Positions 1 through 8,463 of a stretch of 14,676 nucleotides of DNA are shown one piece after another; the first letter of the stretch is position 1; every line of letters begins with the position of its first letter. The stretch spans positions 1-14,676 of the forward strand of contig JAZNSB010000014.1 in the NCBI GenBank assembly GCA_045590955.1, in the 5' to 3' direction. The notes under the pieces are model-generated. The model searched no databases, had not been told where the DNA came from, and saw only the letters and a program-made list of their open reading frames with translations. A program made the position numbers and the translations under genes. The stretch is from JAZNSB01 sp045590955. GTDB taxonomy: Bacteria; Pseudomonadota; Alphaproteobacteria; RF32; CAG-239.

Positions 1-1
1 A

Positions 2-298
2 GCCACTGGTGTTAAAATTAAGGCAGAAAATGTTTTGTCCAGTTTAGATATTTTGGTAAATAGCGGCAAAGATTTTGAATGCCGAACAACGTGTGATCCT
101 CACATTTTGAGTACAACAGATGTTTATGAAATCATAAAACACTTAAAATCACGTGGAGTAAAAAAGTATTATTTACAAAAATATCGTCCTGTAAAAAACT
201 GGGAAGCTCAAGATCATGAATGTGAAAAATTTTTTACAGACAGAGAAATCAAAGATGCCATGGAAGAAAATTTTCCTACATGTGGATTTAGAAAATAA
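2..298 (+). CDS. Anaerobic ribonucleotide reductase activating protein, C-terminal part (5' cut by window edge)
   Basis: The frame is open from base 2 to the stop at 296-298 with no upstream stop, so the gene enters from the left edge and about 98 C-terminal residues are seen. The segment SGKDFECRTT followed some 30 residues later by KKYYLQKYRP matches the C-terminal half of the NrdG2-type (PflA-like) radical-SAM activases, where a 'FRTTV...' strand is followed by 'Y-LQ-FRP'. Such enzymes use a 4Fe-4S cluster and S-adenosylmethionine to generate the glycyl radical of anaerobic ribonucleotide reductase. The CxxxCxxC cluster motif lies outside the window, so the radical-SAM assignment cannot be confirmed here. 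Family members are usually a little over 200 residues, so less than half is present. The flavin-reductase gene follows after 32 bp on the same strand and may be cotranscribed. Confidence 0.72.
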   Translation, partial: ATGVKIKAENVLSSLDILVNSGKDFECRTTCDPHILSTTDVYEIIKHLKSRGVKKYYLQKYRPVKNWEAQDHECEKFFTDREIKDAMEENFPTCGFRK

Positions 299-330
299 AA
301 ATAATATATATAATCAAAAAGGAGGAGAAT

Positions 331-933
331 ATGGCAAAAATAACGTGGAAACCTGGGACTATGTTGGCACCATTGCCTCCGGCTTTGGTAAGCTGTGGCA
401 CAGCAAAAGATGCCAATATGTTAACGGTTGCCTGGACTGGAATTATTTCAAGCGAACCAGCTATGACATATATTTCTGTCAGACCTTGCAGATATTCACA
501 CGGACTAATCAGTAAATACAAAGAATTTGTTATAAACTTGCCTAACAAACACATGGCTAAGGCCACAGATTGGTGTGGAGTAAAATCTGGTAAAGATGTC
601 AATAAATTTGAGGTTACCGGTTTAACCGCTGCGCCATGTAGCAAAATCAAATCTGTACAAGTCCAAGAAGCGCCAATTTCTTTGGAATGCAAAGTTGTTT
701 CTGTTACAACGCACGGAAGCCACGATATGTTTTTGGCACAAATTGTAGCTGTTAATGTAGATGATAAATATATAGATTCTACAGGAAAATTTTGTTTAGA
801 AAAAGCAGGGTTAATTGCGTATGCACACGGATTTTATTATGAGCTTGGCAAGGTAATAGGTAAATTTGGATTCTCTGTAGAAAAGCCAAAGACAAAAAAG
901 AAAAGACAACTGGCTCAAAAGAAATCCAGATGA
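331..933 (+). CDS. Flavin reductase-like (flavoredoxin-type) FMN-binding protein
   Basis: This is a 200-residue protein of the flavin reductase-like family (FMN-binding split barrel, DIM6/NTAB group). The N-terminal segment with PPALVSCG, then NMLTVAWTGIISSEPAM and the 'SVRPCRYSH' stretch, corresponds to the conserved FMN-binding part of the family. 'EFVINLP' and the later 'PISLECKV' strand are also typical. Members bind FMN and either reduce flavin with NAD(P)H or act as small electron carriers; the exact partner cannot be told from sequence. The tail from about residue 184 is strongly basic (KPKTKKKRQLAQKKSR) and is an addition to the usual fold. A strong Shine-Dalgarno (AAGGAGGAG) sits just before the ATG, which fixes the start. 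It lies 32 bp after the NrdG-like gene, so a redox role in anaerobic metabolism is possible but inferred. Confidence 0.8.
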   Translation: MAKITWKPGTMLAPLPPALVSCGTAKDANMLTVAWTGIISSEPAMTYISVRPCRYSHGLISKYKEFVINLPNKHMAKATDWCGVKSGKDVNKFEVTGLTAAPCSKIKSVQVQEAPISLECKVVSVTTHGSHDMFLAQIVAVNVDDKYIDSTGKFCLEKAGLIAYAHGFYYELGKVIGKFGFSVEKPKTKKKRQLAQKKSR

Positions 934-950
934 TAACTAAAAAAGGTATA

Positions 951-984
951 AAAAAATACGCAATAAATTTATTGGGTATTTTTT
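951..984. terminator. Palindromic hairpin between convergent genes
   Basis: AAAAAATAC, a mismatched G, and CAATAAA (951-967) face the complementary TTTATTG, G, GTATTTTTT (968-984). The stem has almost no loop, one G-G mismatch, an A-run on one side and a T-run on the other. It lies between the convergent flavin-reductase and PPIase genes and could stop transcription from both sides. The stem is AT-rich, so its strength is uncertain. Confidence 0.55.
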
Positions 985-1002
985 TACTTTAAATAAGTAG
1001 TT

Positions 1003-1815
1003 TTATTTAAGCAGGTTTCCTTTCAGATCATAAACTTTTGTATCTTTAGAATTATCCAAAAGTTTTTGAACGTGTTTTGCCATAGCATCTTTTGCCAAAG
1101 CAGATTGAATCTGAGGTGTCGCCTGTTCTTTGGTCAAGGGTTGAGAATCTCTGATATCTTCTACCAACACTACATGATAACCGAATACAGTTTTGATTGG
1201 GGTTTCAGAAAAGGCACCTTTTTTCATGTTAAATACTGCATTTCCAAATTCTGGCACCATCATTTCTTTTCTAAAATATCCTAAATCTACAGCTTTATCT
1301 TTGGTGTATTTTGGAGCTAACACATCAAAGTTTTCTCCATTTTTAAGCTTCTCAATAACTTCTTTTGCTTTTGCTTCATCATCGGTTAAGATATGTTTTG
1401 CTCTAACTTCTTTTTCTGATTTGAATTCATTTTTATATTTTTTATAAGCTTCATTTACTGTGGCCTCTGTAACTTGTTCTTTAGCAACTTTTTCCAAATA
1501 CATTCTTCTAGCCAATTCTTCTTTAAGCATATCAATTTGTTTTACATAGTCTGGATTTTCTGTAATTTTTTCTTTAATGGCTTCTTGGTATACCAATTTT
1601 CCACCTACAAAATTTTTTACCACATTTGAATAAAACTCTTCAAAAGAAACTTTGTCTTTAATGGCATCTGCGTTATTATACAGTTCTCTGATTTCTTCTA
1701 CTTTGATAGTATCTTTGCCAACTTGTGCTGCTACACCATTATTACCTTCTGCCCAAGCATCAGATACAAAAGTTAAAGACGCAGCTCCCAACAATACGGT
1801 TAAAAATTTGTTCAT
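1003..1815 (-). CDS. Periplasmic parvulin-type (PpiC) peptidylprolyl isomerase
   Basis: A 270-residue exported foldase. Residues 1-22 form a signal peptide: basic MNK, a hydrophobic core (FLTVLLGAASLTFV) and a cleavage site after AWA. A helical, charged N-terminal chaperone region follows to about residue 130. A single PpiC rotamase domain spans about 137-222, recognised by VRAKHIL (137-143), LGYFRKEMMVPEF (about 178-190) and FGYHVVLVED (about 211-220). This one-rotamase layout matches PrsA/SurA-like periplasmic PPIases of alphaproteobacteria, which catalyse cis-trans isomerisation of Xaa-Pro bonds in proteins leaving the Sec translocon. The gene is divergent from secA, an arrangement known in other alphaproteobacteria and fitting for a post-export foldase. 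AGGAGA lies about 5 bases before the ATG and supports the start. No lipobox is present, so it should be soluble in the periplasm. Confidence 0.88.
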   Translation of the reverse strand: MNKFLTVLLGAASLTFVSDAWAEGNNGVAAQVGKDTIKVEEIRELYNNADAIKDKVSFEEFYSNVVKNFVGGKLVYQEAIKEKITENPDYVKQIDMLKEELARRMYLEKVAKEQVTEATVNEAYKKYKNEFKSEKEVRAKHILTDDEAKAKEVIEKLKNGENFDVLAPKYTKDKAVDLGYFRKEMMVPEFGNAVFNMKKGAFSETPIKTVFGYHVVLVEDIRDSQPLTKEQATPQIQSALAKDAMAKHVQKLLDNSKDTKVYDLKGNLLK

Positions 1816-1847
1816 TTAGATTCTCCTAATTTAATTAAGCTGAATCA

Positions 1848-1876
1848 TATATAATATACTTAAGATATATTTCCAA
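1848..1876 (-). promoter_or_regulatory. Candidate sigma-70 promoter for the PPIase gene
   Basis: On the minus strand, TTGGAA (1871-1876) and TATATA (1848-1853) are separated by exactly 17 bp, about 30 bp before the PPIase ATG. The surroundings are very AT-rich, so chance matches are easy, but position and spacing are right for a divergent intergenic region. Confidence 0.4.
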
Positions 1877-1903
1877 GATATTTTTAAATAAAGGGTTTAT
1901 AAC

Positions 1904-1932
1904 TTGACTTTATTAAATATAAACACTAAATA
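1904..1932 (+). promoter_or_regulatory. Candidate sigma-70 promoter for secA
   Basis: TTGACT (1904-1909, five of six consensus bases) and TAAATA (1927-1932, poor -10) are separated by 17 bp and lie about 38 bp before the secA start. The -35 is good and the -10 weak. It would give secA its own transcript, divergent from the PPIase promoter. Confidence 0.4.
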
Positions 1933-1969
1933 AAACTAATGTAGTATTTTTCATGAAAGATTAATTAAA

Positions 1970-4693
1970 ATGTTAGGAAGCATAGCACGCAAAATTTTTG
2001 GCAGCGCCAATGACAGATTTGTAAAAAGACAGGCAAAAACGGTATTGGCAATAAATTCATTTGAACCGCAAATACAAAAACTTACAGACGAACAGTTAAA
2101 ACAAAAGACTCAAGAATTTAAGACAAGATTGTCACAGGGAGAAACACTTGACGACATTTTGCCTGAGGCGTTTGCGGTTGTAAGAGAAGCAGCTGTCAGA
2201 ACACTTGGTCAAAGACATTTTGATGTGCAACTAATCGGTGGTATAGTTTTACACAAAGGCATGATAGCAGAAATGAAAACCGGTGAGGGAAAAACACTGG
2301 TTGCCACACTTCCTGCATATTTAAATGCACTAACCGGCAAGGGTGTTCATATTGTTACGGTAAATGATTATTTGGCTCAAAGAGACGCGGAATGGATGGG
2401 AAAAATATATCGTTTTTTGGGTTTAAGCGTAGATTATATTGTTCATGCAAAAACAGATGCTCAAAGAAAAGAAGCATATAATTGTGACATCATTTATGCC
2501 ACAAACAATGAGCTTGGCTTTGATTATTTGCGCGATAACATGAAATTTTCCAGAGAAGAGATGGTTCAGCGTCCATTTAATTATGCCATTGTGGATGAGG
2601 TTGATTCCATTTTAATAGATGAGGCCAGACCTCCGTTAATTATTCCAGGTGCTGCAGAAGATTCTTCAGAAAAATATATTTTGGTAAATAAAATTATTCC
2701 GTCTTTAACAACAGAAGATTATGAAAAAGATGAAAAACAAAGAAGCGTAGTGTTAACGGAGAAGGGAATTGAGCACGTGGAAAACTTGCTTAAAGAAGTT
2801 GGCTTAATTTCGGAAGGCTCTTTGTATGACATTGGTAATGTTTCATTGGTTCATCATGTAAACCAAGCATTAAGAGCTCACAAAATGCACTTAAGAGACA
2901 TTGATTATATTGTCAAAAACGGTAAAGTTGTCATCATAGACGAATTTACCGGCCGCATGATGGAAGGCAGAAGATACTCAGACGGTTTACACCAGGCAAT
3001 AGAAGCCAAAGAGGGGGTTCAAATTCAGTCAGAAAACAGAACTCTTGCTTCTATTACATTCCAAAATTATTTTCGTCTGTATCCTAAATTGTCCGGCATG
3101 ACAGGCACAGCCATGACGGAAGAAGCAGAGTTTGCAGATATTTATGACTTATCTTGTGTTGAAATTCCAACCAACAAACCGGTTAGCAGAGTTGACTTGG
3201 AAGATGAAATTTACAGAACAAAAACAGAAAAGTATGCCGCCATTATAGACACCATTTTAGATTGCCATAAAAGAGGACAGCCTGTTTTAGTTGGTACCAC
3301 GTCAATAGAAAATTCCGAATTAGTTGCATCAATGCTCAGAGCAAAATCAAATGTAGCATTTGAAGTTTTAAATGCGCGTCATCATGAAAGAGAAGCATAC
3401 ATCGTTGCGCAGGCAGGTGTTCCTGGCGCCATTACCATTGCCACCAACATGGCAGGCCGAGGCACAGACATTCAGCTTGGCGGTAATTTGGAAATGCGTT
3501 TGCAAGAAACCCTTAAAGGAGAAGAAACGCCTGAACAAATCCAAGAAATAAAATTAAAACTTGCTGAAGAAATTCAACAAAACAAAAACAAAGTTTTGCA
3601 AGCCGGCGGTTTATACATTCTTGGAACGGAAAGACACGAATCACGACGCATAGATAACCAACTTAGAGGTCGTTCCGGTCGTCAGGGAGATCCCGGAACT
3701 TCTAAATTTTATCTTTCATTGGAAGACGATTTAATGAGAATTTTCGGTTCTGAAAGAATGGGCTTGATGCTCAAGCGTCTTGGTTTGCCTGAAGGAGAGG
3801 CTCTTGTTCATCCGTTTATTTCTAAAGCTTTAGAAAAAGCTCAAGGTAAAGTAGAAGAAAGAAACTTTGATATCAGAAAGAACTTGCTCAAATATGACAA
3901 TGTAATGAATGATCAACGCAAAGTCATTTACGAACAAAGAAAAGAATTAATGGAAGCTGCAGATGTGTCTGAAACATTGCAACAAATGAGAGAAGATTAT
4001 CTTATTGAAGTTGTTGATTCCTTTATTCCTTACGGTAGTGCTCCAAAAGATTGGGATACAACATCTATGCAGGCAGAAATCGCCAGAATTACCGGGTTTA
4101 ATTTGCCGATTATTAACTGGTGCAATGAGCCTCAAATAGATGCCCCAAAACTTGAAGATAAAGTTATTGAAGCGGTTGAACAACACCTTAAAGAAAAGAA
4201 TGCTTCAGTAGAACCGCAAATTGTTAAAATGGTAGAAAAATCCATTTTATTGCAGGTTTTAGACCAGCTTTGGATTGATCATATTGCAACTTTGGATTAT
4301 ATGCGATATACCATTGTTTTGCGTGCTTATGGGCAAAAAGATCCTCTTAATGAATATAAAAAAGAAGCATTTTCAATGTTTTCAAATATGCTTAACTCAT
4401 TAAGAGAAAAAACAACATTTTTAACCTGTAGAGCGATGGTAGAAAATGCCTCACAAGAAGAATTAAATGCACAACGTCGTCGTAATTTTAATATGAAAGA
4501 AATTCATGAAGATTATAATGAAACAACAGCTCCGGCAAATAATGAAGAAGAAAAATCTGCTCCTTTTCAATATGCTCAAAGCCAACAAATAGATCCTAAT
4601 AATCCGCAAACATGGGGAAAAGTTTCTCGTAACGATTTATGTCCTTGCGGTTCCGGCAAAAAATATAAACATTGCCACGGAAAAATACAGTAA
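1970..4693 (+). CDS. secA: Preprotein translocase ATPase SecA
   Basis: A 907-residue, full-length SecA, the motor that pushes unfolded preproteins through SecYEG using ATP. Walker A is in MKTGEGKT (residues 102-109, GEGKT 105-109). The DEAD-like Walker B DEVD is at 209-212, followed by the SecA signature SILIDEARPPLI. The second nucleotide-binding fold carries TNMAGRGTDIQLGG and the arginine-finger region QLRGRSGRQGDPG. Preprotein cross-linking, scaffold and wing regions follow. The C-terminus ends in a zinc-binding SEC-C motif with C891, C893, C902 and H903, which in the family binds SecB and phospholipid. Only a weak Shine-Dalgarno (GAAAG) is seen upstream of the ATG. The N-terminus MLGSIARKIFGSANDR matches family starts, so the start is secure. 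It is monocistronic, with a terminator just after the stop. Confidence 0.98.
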   Translation: MLGSIARKIFGSANDRFVKRQAKTVLAINSFEPQIQKLTDEQLKQKTQEFKTRLSQGETLDDILPEAFAVVREAAVRTLGQRHFDVQLIGGIVLHKGMIAEMKTGEGKTLVATLPAYLNALTGKGVHIVTVNDYLAQRDAEWMGKIYRFLGLSVDYIVHAKTDAQRKEAYNCDIIYATNNELGFDYLRDNMKFSREEMVQRPFNYAIVDEVDSILIDEARPPLIIPGAAEDSSEKYILVNKIIPSLTTEDYEKDEKQRSVVLTEKGIEHVENLLKEVGLISEGSLYDIGNVSLVHHVNQALRAHKMHLRDIDYIVKNGKVVIIDEFTGRMMEGRRYSDGLHQAIEAKEGVQIQSENRTLASITFQNYFRLYPKLSGMTGTAMTEEAEFADIYDLSCVEIPTNKPVSRVDLEDEIYRTKTEKYAAIIDTILDCHKRGQPVLVGTTSIENSELVASMLRAKSNVAFEVLNARHHEREAYIVAQAGVPGAITIATNMAGRGTDIQLGGNLEMRLQETLKGEETPEQIQEIKLKLAEEIQQNKNKVLQAGGLYILGTERHESRRIDNQLRGRSGRQGDPGTSKFYLSLEDDLMRIFGSERMGLMLKRLGLPEGEALVHPFISKALEKAQGKVEERNFDIRKNLLKYDNVMNDQRKVIYEQRKELMEAADVSETLQQMREDYLIEVVDSFIPYGSAPKDWDTTSMQAEIARITGFNLPIINWCNEPQIDAPKLEDKVIEAVEQHLKEKNASVEPQIVKMVEKSILLQVLDQLWIDHIATLDYMRYTIVLRAYGQKDPLNEYKKEAFSMFSNMLNSLREKTTFLTCRAMVENASQEELNAQRRRNFNMKEIHEDYNETTAPANNEEEKSAPFQYAQSQQIDPNNPQTWGKVSRNDLCPCGSGKKYKHCHGKIQ

Positions 4694-4694
4694 T

Positions 4695-4721
4695 AAAAAA
4701 GGTGCATAAAGCACCTTTTTT
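4695..4721. terminator. Bidirectional rho-independent terminator between secA and recN
   Basis: AAAAAAGGTGC, loop ATAAA, and GCACCTTTTTT form an 11-bp perfect stem with an A-run before it and a T-run after it. It begins two bases after the secA stop and ends 16 bp before the recN stop, so it can serve both convergent units. Confidence 0.9.
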
Positions 4722-4736
4722 ATTGTCTGATAAATT

Positions 4737-6404
4737 TTATGCGCTCAGCAAAACATTTGCAGCGGCTCTTGCTTCATCGGTAATGTTTTGTCCTGATAGC
4801 ATGCGGGCAATTTCTTCTTTTCTGTTTTGCATATCCAACAATCGGATGTTTGTTAAAGTTGTGTTGTCTTGTGTATTTTTTTCCACTTTAAAATGGTTTG
4901 TAGCATTTGAAGCCACCTGCGGTGAATGAGTAACCACCAACACCTGAAAGTTTTCTCCAAGTTTTGCCAAACGTTGTCCCACAGCTTGAGAGGTTGCGCC
5001 TCCAATTCCTGTGTCTATTTCATCAAAAATCATGGTTTCCACACTTGAAGAATTTGCCAAAACAACCTTAAGTGCCAACATAAATCGTGCCAGTTCTCCG
5101 CCTGATGCAATTTTGTTTATTGGACCTTGCGGTGTTCCTATATTTGTTGAAACGGTAAAGGATATATCATCTAAACCATATTCATCCCATAAATTTTCAG
5201 GTTTTTCTTCAACAAAAGTTACAAATTTTGCTTTTTCCATTTTAAGGGGGATTAATTCTGCCGAAACTTTTTCATCAAGTTTTTTGGCGGCATTTTTTCG
5301 TTCTTTACTCAAATTTCTGGCACATTCCACATATTTTAATTTTGCAGCTTCTTCAATTTGTTTGAGTTCAAAAATTTTTTCCTGATTAGAATCTATTGCT
5401 TGCAGTTTATGATTAAAATCATCTAACAAATCAGGTAAATCATCAATAGATGTTCTGTGTTTTCTTGCTAAATCTTTTAAGGCAAAAAACCTTTCTTCTA
5501 TTGCATTTATGTCATCATCTTCTAAATTAATATCTGCTTGAGCCTGTTCAATTTGGTTTATTGCCTCAGAAGTATTAATCAGTGCATTTTCCAATGTTTG
5601 TTGAAGATTTTCATATTTATTTTGTGTCAAAACATTAATTCGGTCTATTGCTGTCTGTGCTTTTCTTACTGCGTCTGTCACATCATAATTTACGCATAGG
5701 TTTTGGAAAGCATTATTAAGGTTTTCAATGATTTTGCCTGCATTTGCCAACTCTATTCTTTTTTGATTAAGTTCATTTTCTTCGCCTTTCAGCGGTTTTA
5801 TTTTTTCTAATTCTTCGGCCCAAATTCGCAAATTATCTTCTTCTGTTTTTGCTTGTAAGAAAAGTTCTTCTTCTTTTTTTACATTAATTTTTGCAGTTTT
5901 ATATTCATCAAAAGCGGTTTTAACAATTTTCCGTAAGTCATTTAGTTCGGCAAAAGCATCTAACACGTGAATATGTGTTGCAGAATTAAGAAGTCCGTGA
6001 TTGTCAAACTGACCATGAATTTCAACCAAGTTTTTTCCTATTTCTTTAAGTAATTTTACGCTAATAGGTTGGTCGTTTACAAAAATTTTATTTTGTCCCA
6101 AAGAATTGATAGAGCGCTTTATTATTAAAATATCATCAAAATCTATCTCGTGTTCTTCCAGCAAAGCAAACAGAGGGTGATTTTTATTTTCTGGCAAAGA
6201 AAATTGTGCTGTAACAGATAGCTTTTCTTGTCCTGCTCTAATTAATGAGGTATCCCCTCTTGCACCTAAGGCAAGTCCGAGAGAGTCTAACAAGATAGAT
6301 TTTCCTGCACCGGTTTCTCCGGTAAGCACACTCAGACCTTTTGCAAAGTCTATATCCAGTTTTTCAATTAAAACCACATTTCTTATAGACAAATTTAACA
6401 GCAT
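4737..6404 (-). CDS. recN: DNA repair protein RecN
   Basis: A 555-residue SMC-like ATPase, the same length as typical RecN (about 550-560). Walker A GETGAGKS is at residues 29-36. Long Glu/Lys-rich coiled-coil arms fill roughly 150-390. The ABC signature SGGE starts at 434, Walker B is MIFDEID with D461/E462, and the H-loop is VTHSPQV with H493. RecN holds broken DNA ends together during recombinational double-strand break repair with RecA. It is the last gene of the lpxC-bamD-recN run and starts three bases after the bamD stop, so translational coupling is likely; no strong Shine-Dalgarno is visible. In many bacteria recN is SOS-controlled, but I saw no LexA-type box here, and its position downstream of lpxC and bamD points to constitutive cotranscription. 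In many alphaproteobacteria ligA follows recN; here the unit ends. Confidence 0.97.
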   Translation of the reverse strand: MLLNLSIRNVVLIEKLDIDFAKGLSVLTGETGAGKSILLDSLGLALGARGDTSLIRAGQEKLSVTAQFSLPENKNHPLFALLEEHEIDFDDILIIKRSINSLGQNKIFVNDQPISVKLLKEIGKNLVEIHGQFDNHGLLNSATHIHVLDAFAELNDLRKIVKTAFDEYKTAKINVKKEEELFLQAKTEEDNLRIWAEELEKIKPLKGEENELNQKRIELANAGKIIENLNNAFQNLCVNYDVTDAVRKAQTAIDRINVLTQNKYENLQQTLENALINTSEAINQIEQAQADINLEDDDINAIEERFFALKDLARKHRTSIDDLPDLLDDFNHKLQAIDSNQEKIFELKQIEEAAKLKYVECARNLSKERKNAAKKLDEKVSAELIPLKMEKAKFVTFVEEKPENLWDEYGLDDISFTVSTNIGTPQGPINKIASGGELARFMLALKVVLANSSSVETMIFDEIDTGIGGATSQAVGQRLAKLGENFQVLVVTHSPQVASNATNHFKVEKNTQDNTTLTNIRLLDMQNRKEEIARMLSGQNITDEARAAANVLLSA

Positions 6405-6407
6405 TTT

Positions 6408-7133
6408 TTATTCCACAATTTTGAGAGCTTTTTTGGTCCAAGAAGATTTTGGATAATTATATTTCAAAATTTTTGCAGCTACGGTTGCTTCGTTTTTAAG
6501 CCCCAATATAGTATATAATTCTGTCTGACGATATAAGGCTTCTGGAGCATGAGAAGTGTTTCTGTATTTTTTTACCACTTCAGAAAATCTATTTAATGCA
6601 GACAAATAATTATTTTTGTTCAAATAAAATCTGCCCACTTCCATTTCTTTTCCGGCCAAATGGTCATTTACCAAAATCATTTTGTTTTTTGCATCTTTAG
6701 CATATTTTGAATTAGGGAATCTTTTAATAACATCTCCCAATGCTTCTTTTGCTTTTTGGGTGTTTTCTTGTTCTTTTTCAACAGAGCTTATCTGGTCATA
6801 ATAGCACAAAGCTTTTAAATAATATGCATATGCAATTTCTTTATTTCCGGGATGAAATTTAATAAATCTGTCAACACTGAGCAAAGCATCATCATATTGC
6901 TTTTCATTATAATATGCATAAGCTCCAAACAACTTTGCTTTCACGGAAAGTTTTGAATAAGGATATTCCAATTCTAACTGTTCAAAAGTTTTTGCCGCAT
7001 TTTTGTAATCTGTTTTTTGCATATAAGACTGAGCTTTATTATACAAAGCCTCTGCTGTTTGAGGTTGTTCAACGGTTTGTGAAGCACAGGCACACAATAA
7101 AAACAAGCAAGCTAAAGATATATATTTTTTCAT
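6408..7133 (-). CDS. bamD: Outer membrane assembly lipoprotein BamD
   Basis: A 241-residue lipoprotein with TPR repeats. The N-terminus MKKYISLACLFLLCAC is a lipoprotein signal with C16 as the probable acylated cysteine. The lipobox reads L-C-A-C, slightly unusual for Cys at -2. Five TPR-like helical pairs follow, beginning near A29 (ALYNKAQSYMQKTDYKNA) and running to the end, with typical BamD phrases such as FEQLELEYPYS, FIKFHPGN and VIKRFPNSKYA. BamD sits on the inner face of the outer membrane and with BamA folds beta-barrel proteins. The length matches the family (about 240-280). Its ATG overlaps the lpxC stop (ATGA, 7130-7133), indicating translational coupling. The order lpxC-bamD-recN is a known alphaproteobacterial arrangement, which strengthens the call. 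Confidence 0.93.
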   Translation of the reverse strand: MKKYISLACLFLLCACASQTVEQPQTAEALYNKAQSYMQKTDYKNAAKTFEQLELEYPYSKLSVKAKLFGAYAYYNEKQYDDALLSVDRFIKFHPGNKEIAYAYYLKALCYYDQISSVEKEQENTQKAKEALGDVIKRFPNSKYAKDAKNKMILVNDHLAGKEMEVGRFYLNKNNYLSALNRFSEVVKKYRNTSHAPEALYRQTELYTILGLKNEATVAAKILKYNYPKSSWTKKALKIVE

Positions 7134-7984
7134 TTTTCCACCATTTCAAAATTTTGTTCATCTGCAAAGACACGTTTTAATAGTTCGTTGGTATGATAAT
7201 GACCTGTTCTTGAGGCGGTTAATTCTCCCAAAACAGAAAATCCGGACAAATATAAATCGCCTATTGCGTCCAAAACTTTGTGATTTACACATTCGTTTTG
7301 TACTCTAAAACCTCCTTCATTTAAGATTTTTTCCCCGTCAAGGACCACGGCATTATCCAGGCTACCACCTTTAATCAGCCCAATAGATTGCAAATAATCA
7401 ATCTGATATTTTTCACAAAAAGTTCTGCATGGAGCAATTTTGGTTTTAAATGTTTCTTCTGTAATTTCTCCGTTAAATTCCTGATGACCTACAATTTTAG
7501 AAGGAAAGTCTATTTCAAAATTAATTTTTAATGTATCTGCCGGCTTGATAGATGTTTTATTTCCTTTGTCGTCGGTAAAAGATACTTCTTTGAGAATTTT
7601 TAAGAATTTTTTCTCTGCGTTTTGTTCAACCAGTTCTGCATTGCCCAAAGCGTCTACAAACATTTGTGCACTTCCGTCCATAATTGGCATTTCTTGATTG
7701 TTTATTTCAACCAAAGCATTATCAATGCCTTTAATATACATAGCGCTCATAAAATGTTCCACGGTAGATACTAGATTTCCGTCTTTATCTCCAAGACAAG
7801 AACAGTTTTTTGTATCTACAATGTTGCTATATAGGGCAGGTAACGGTTTTGCATTTTTATCAACCCTTACAAACTGAATGCCGAAATTTTCTTCAGCAGG
7901 TTTAATCACAATTGTAGAATCGCAACCGCTGTGCAATCCGATACCTTTGATTGTAAGAGCTTTTTTAATAGTTTTTTGCTTCAT
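7130..7984 (-). CDS. lpxC: UDP-3-O-acyl-N-acetylglucosamine deacetylase LpxC
   Basis: A 284-residue LpxC, the zinc hydrolase of the committed step of lipid A synthesis. Zinc ligands and catalytic residues can be placed: VEHF with E76 and H77, then HKVLDAIGD with H235, K236, D239 and D243, and GHYH with H262, corresponding to E. coli H79, H238, D242, D246 and H265. The substrate-tunnel region IDYLQSIGLIKGGSLDNA and the PIMDGSA segment are conserved. Position 234, directly before the HK motif, is Asn where many LpxC proteins have Arg. The C-terminus is about 20 residues shorter than E. coli LpxC and lacks the LA-type tail used there for FtsH degradation, so turnover probably differs. AAGGAT lies 7 bases before the ATG. 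The gene starts about 26 bp after the end of rnpB on the same strand, with no terminator visible between them. Confidence 0.97.
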   Translation of the reverse strand: MKQKTIKKALTIKGIGLHSGCDSTIVIKPAEENFGIQFVRVDKNAKPLPALYSNIVDTKNCSCLGDKDGNLVSTVEHFMSAMYIKGIDNALVEINNQEMPIMDGSAQMFVDALGNAELVEQNAEKKFLKILKEVSFTDDKGNKTSIKPADTLKINFEIDFPSKIVGHQEFNGEITEETFKTKIAPCRTFCEKYQIDYLQSIGLIKGGSLDNAVVLDGEKILNEGGFRVQNECVNHKVLDAIGDLYLSGFSVLGELTASRTGHYHTNELLKRVFADEQNFEMVEK

Positions 7985-8009
7985 GTTAAATCCTTAAAAT
8001 TTTTTTATA

Positions 8010-8376
8010 CGGGCGATCTGTAAGCCGGGTTTTGTATCTTTGTTTCCAAAGACGATAGCTATTAATCTGGGCCAAATGTTACCATGTGGCTCGTTGCGAC
8101 TTACCTCTGGAGAAGAGTGGAAACTCTCTTTGTTGTTTGCAGAGCAAACACTCCTAACTTAGTCTTGCATCAAACAGGGTTTACCTTGCCAAAAACATTA
8201 CTGTTTTTGCGGTGAGCTCTTACCTCGCCTTTTCAACCTTACCAAACAAAAGTTTGGCGGTAATTTTCTGTGGCACTTTCCCTTGGGTTTCCCCAGCCGG
8301 ACGTTATCCGGTGTTTTGTTTCCAAGAAGCCCGGACTTTCCTCACTGTTTTGCAGCGCAGCTATCCGATCGCCCAA
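8010..8376 (-). ncRNA. rnpB: RNase P RNA (bacterial type A)
   Basis: The catalytic RNA of RNase P, which trims the 5' leaders of tRNA precursors. Read on the minus strand, the 5' part has GGGCGATCGGATAGCTGC, then GAGGAAAGTCCGGGCTTC, the typical RNase P start. Further on come GGGGAAACCCAAGGGAAAG, GTGCCACAGAAA, and GAGGTAAGAGCTCACCGC, which are conserved core segments. The 3' end is AACCCGGCTTACAGATCGCCC. The terminal GGGCGATC (8367-8374) and GATCGCCC (plus strand 8011-8018) pair to form P1 and set the ends. The length of about 366 nt is normal for a type A RNA. Small open frames on both strands here are not genes. The exact 5' and 3' nucleotides are uncertain by a few bases. Confidence 0.95.
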
Positions 8377-8381
8377 GCCCA

Positions 8382-8410
8382 AAAATAATGTATTTTTCTT
8401 CTGTTTGCAA
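8382..8410 (-). promoter_or_regulatory. Candidate promoter of rnpB
   Basis: On the minus strand TTGCAA (8405-8410) and TATTTT (8382-8387) are 17 bp apart. The predicted start falls 7-8 bases further on, right at the GGGCGATC that opens P1 of RNase P RNA. The agreement between spacing and the known RNA 5' end supports it, although both boxes are imperfect. Confidence 0.5.
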
Positions 8411-8463
8411 CATTTTTTAAAGATTAAACCAGATATACACATATATAATTTTTTGTTATTTTT

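Noticed and set aside
1953..1964. Mini-frame (Met-Lys-Asp-stop) just before secA as a leader peptide
   Set aside because: It is too short to judge, has no clear ribosome site, and lacks SecM-like features.
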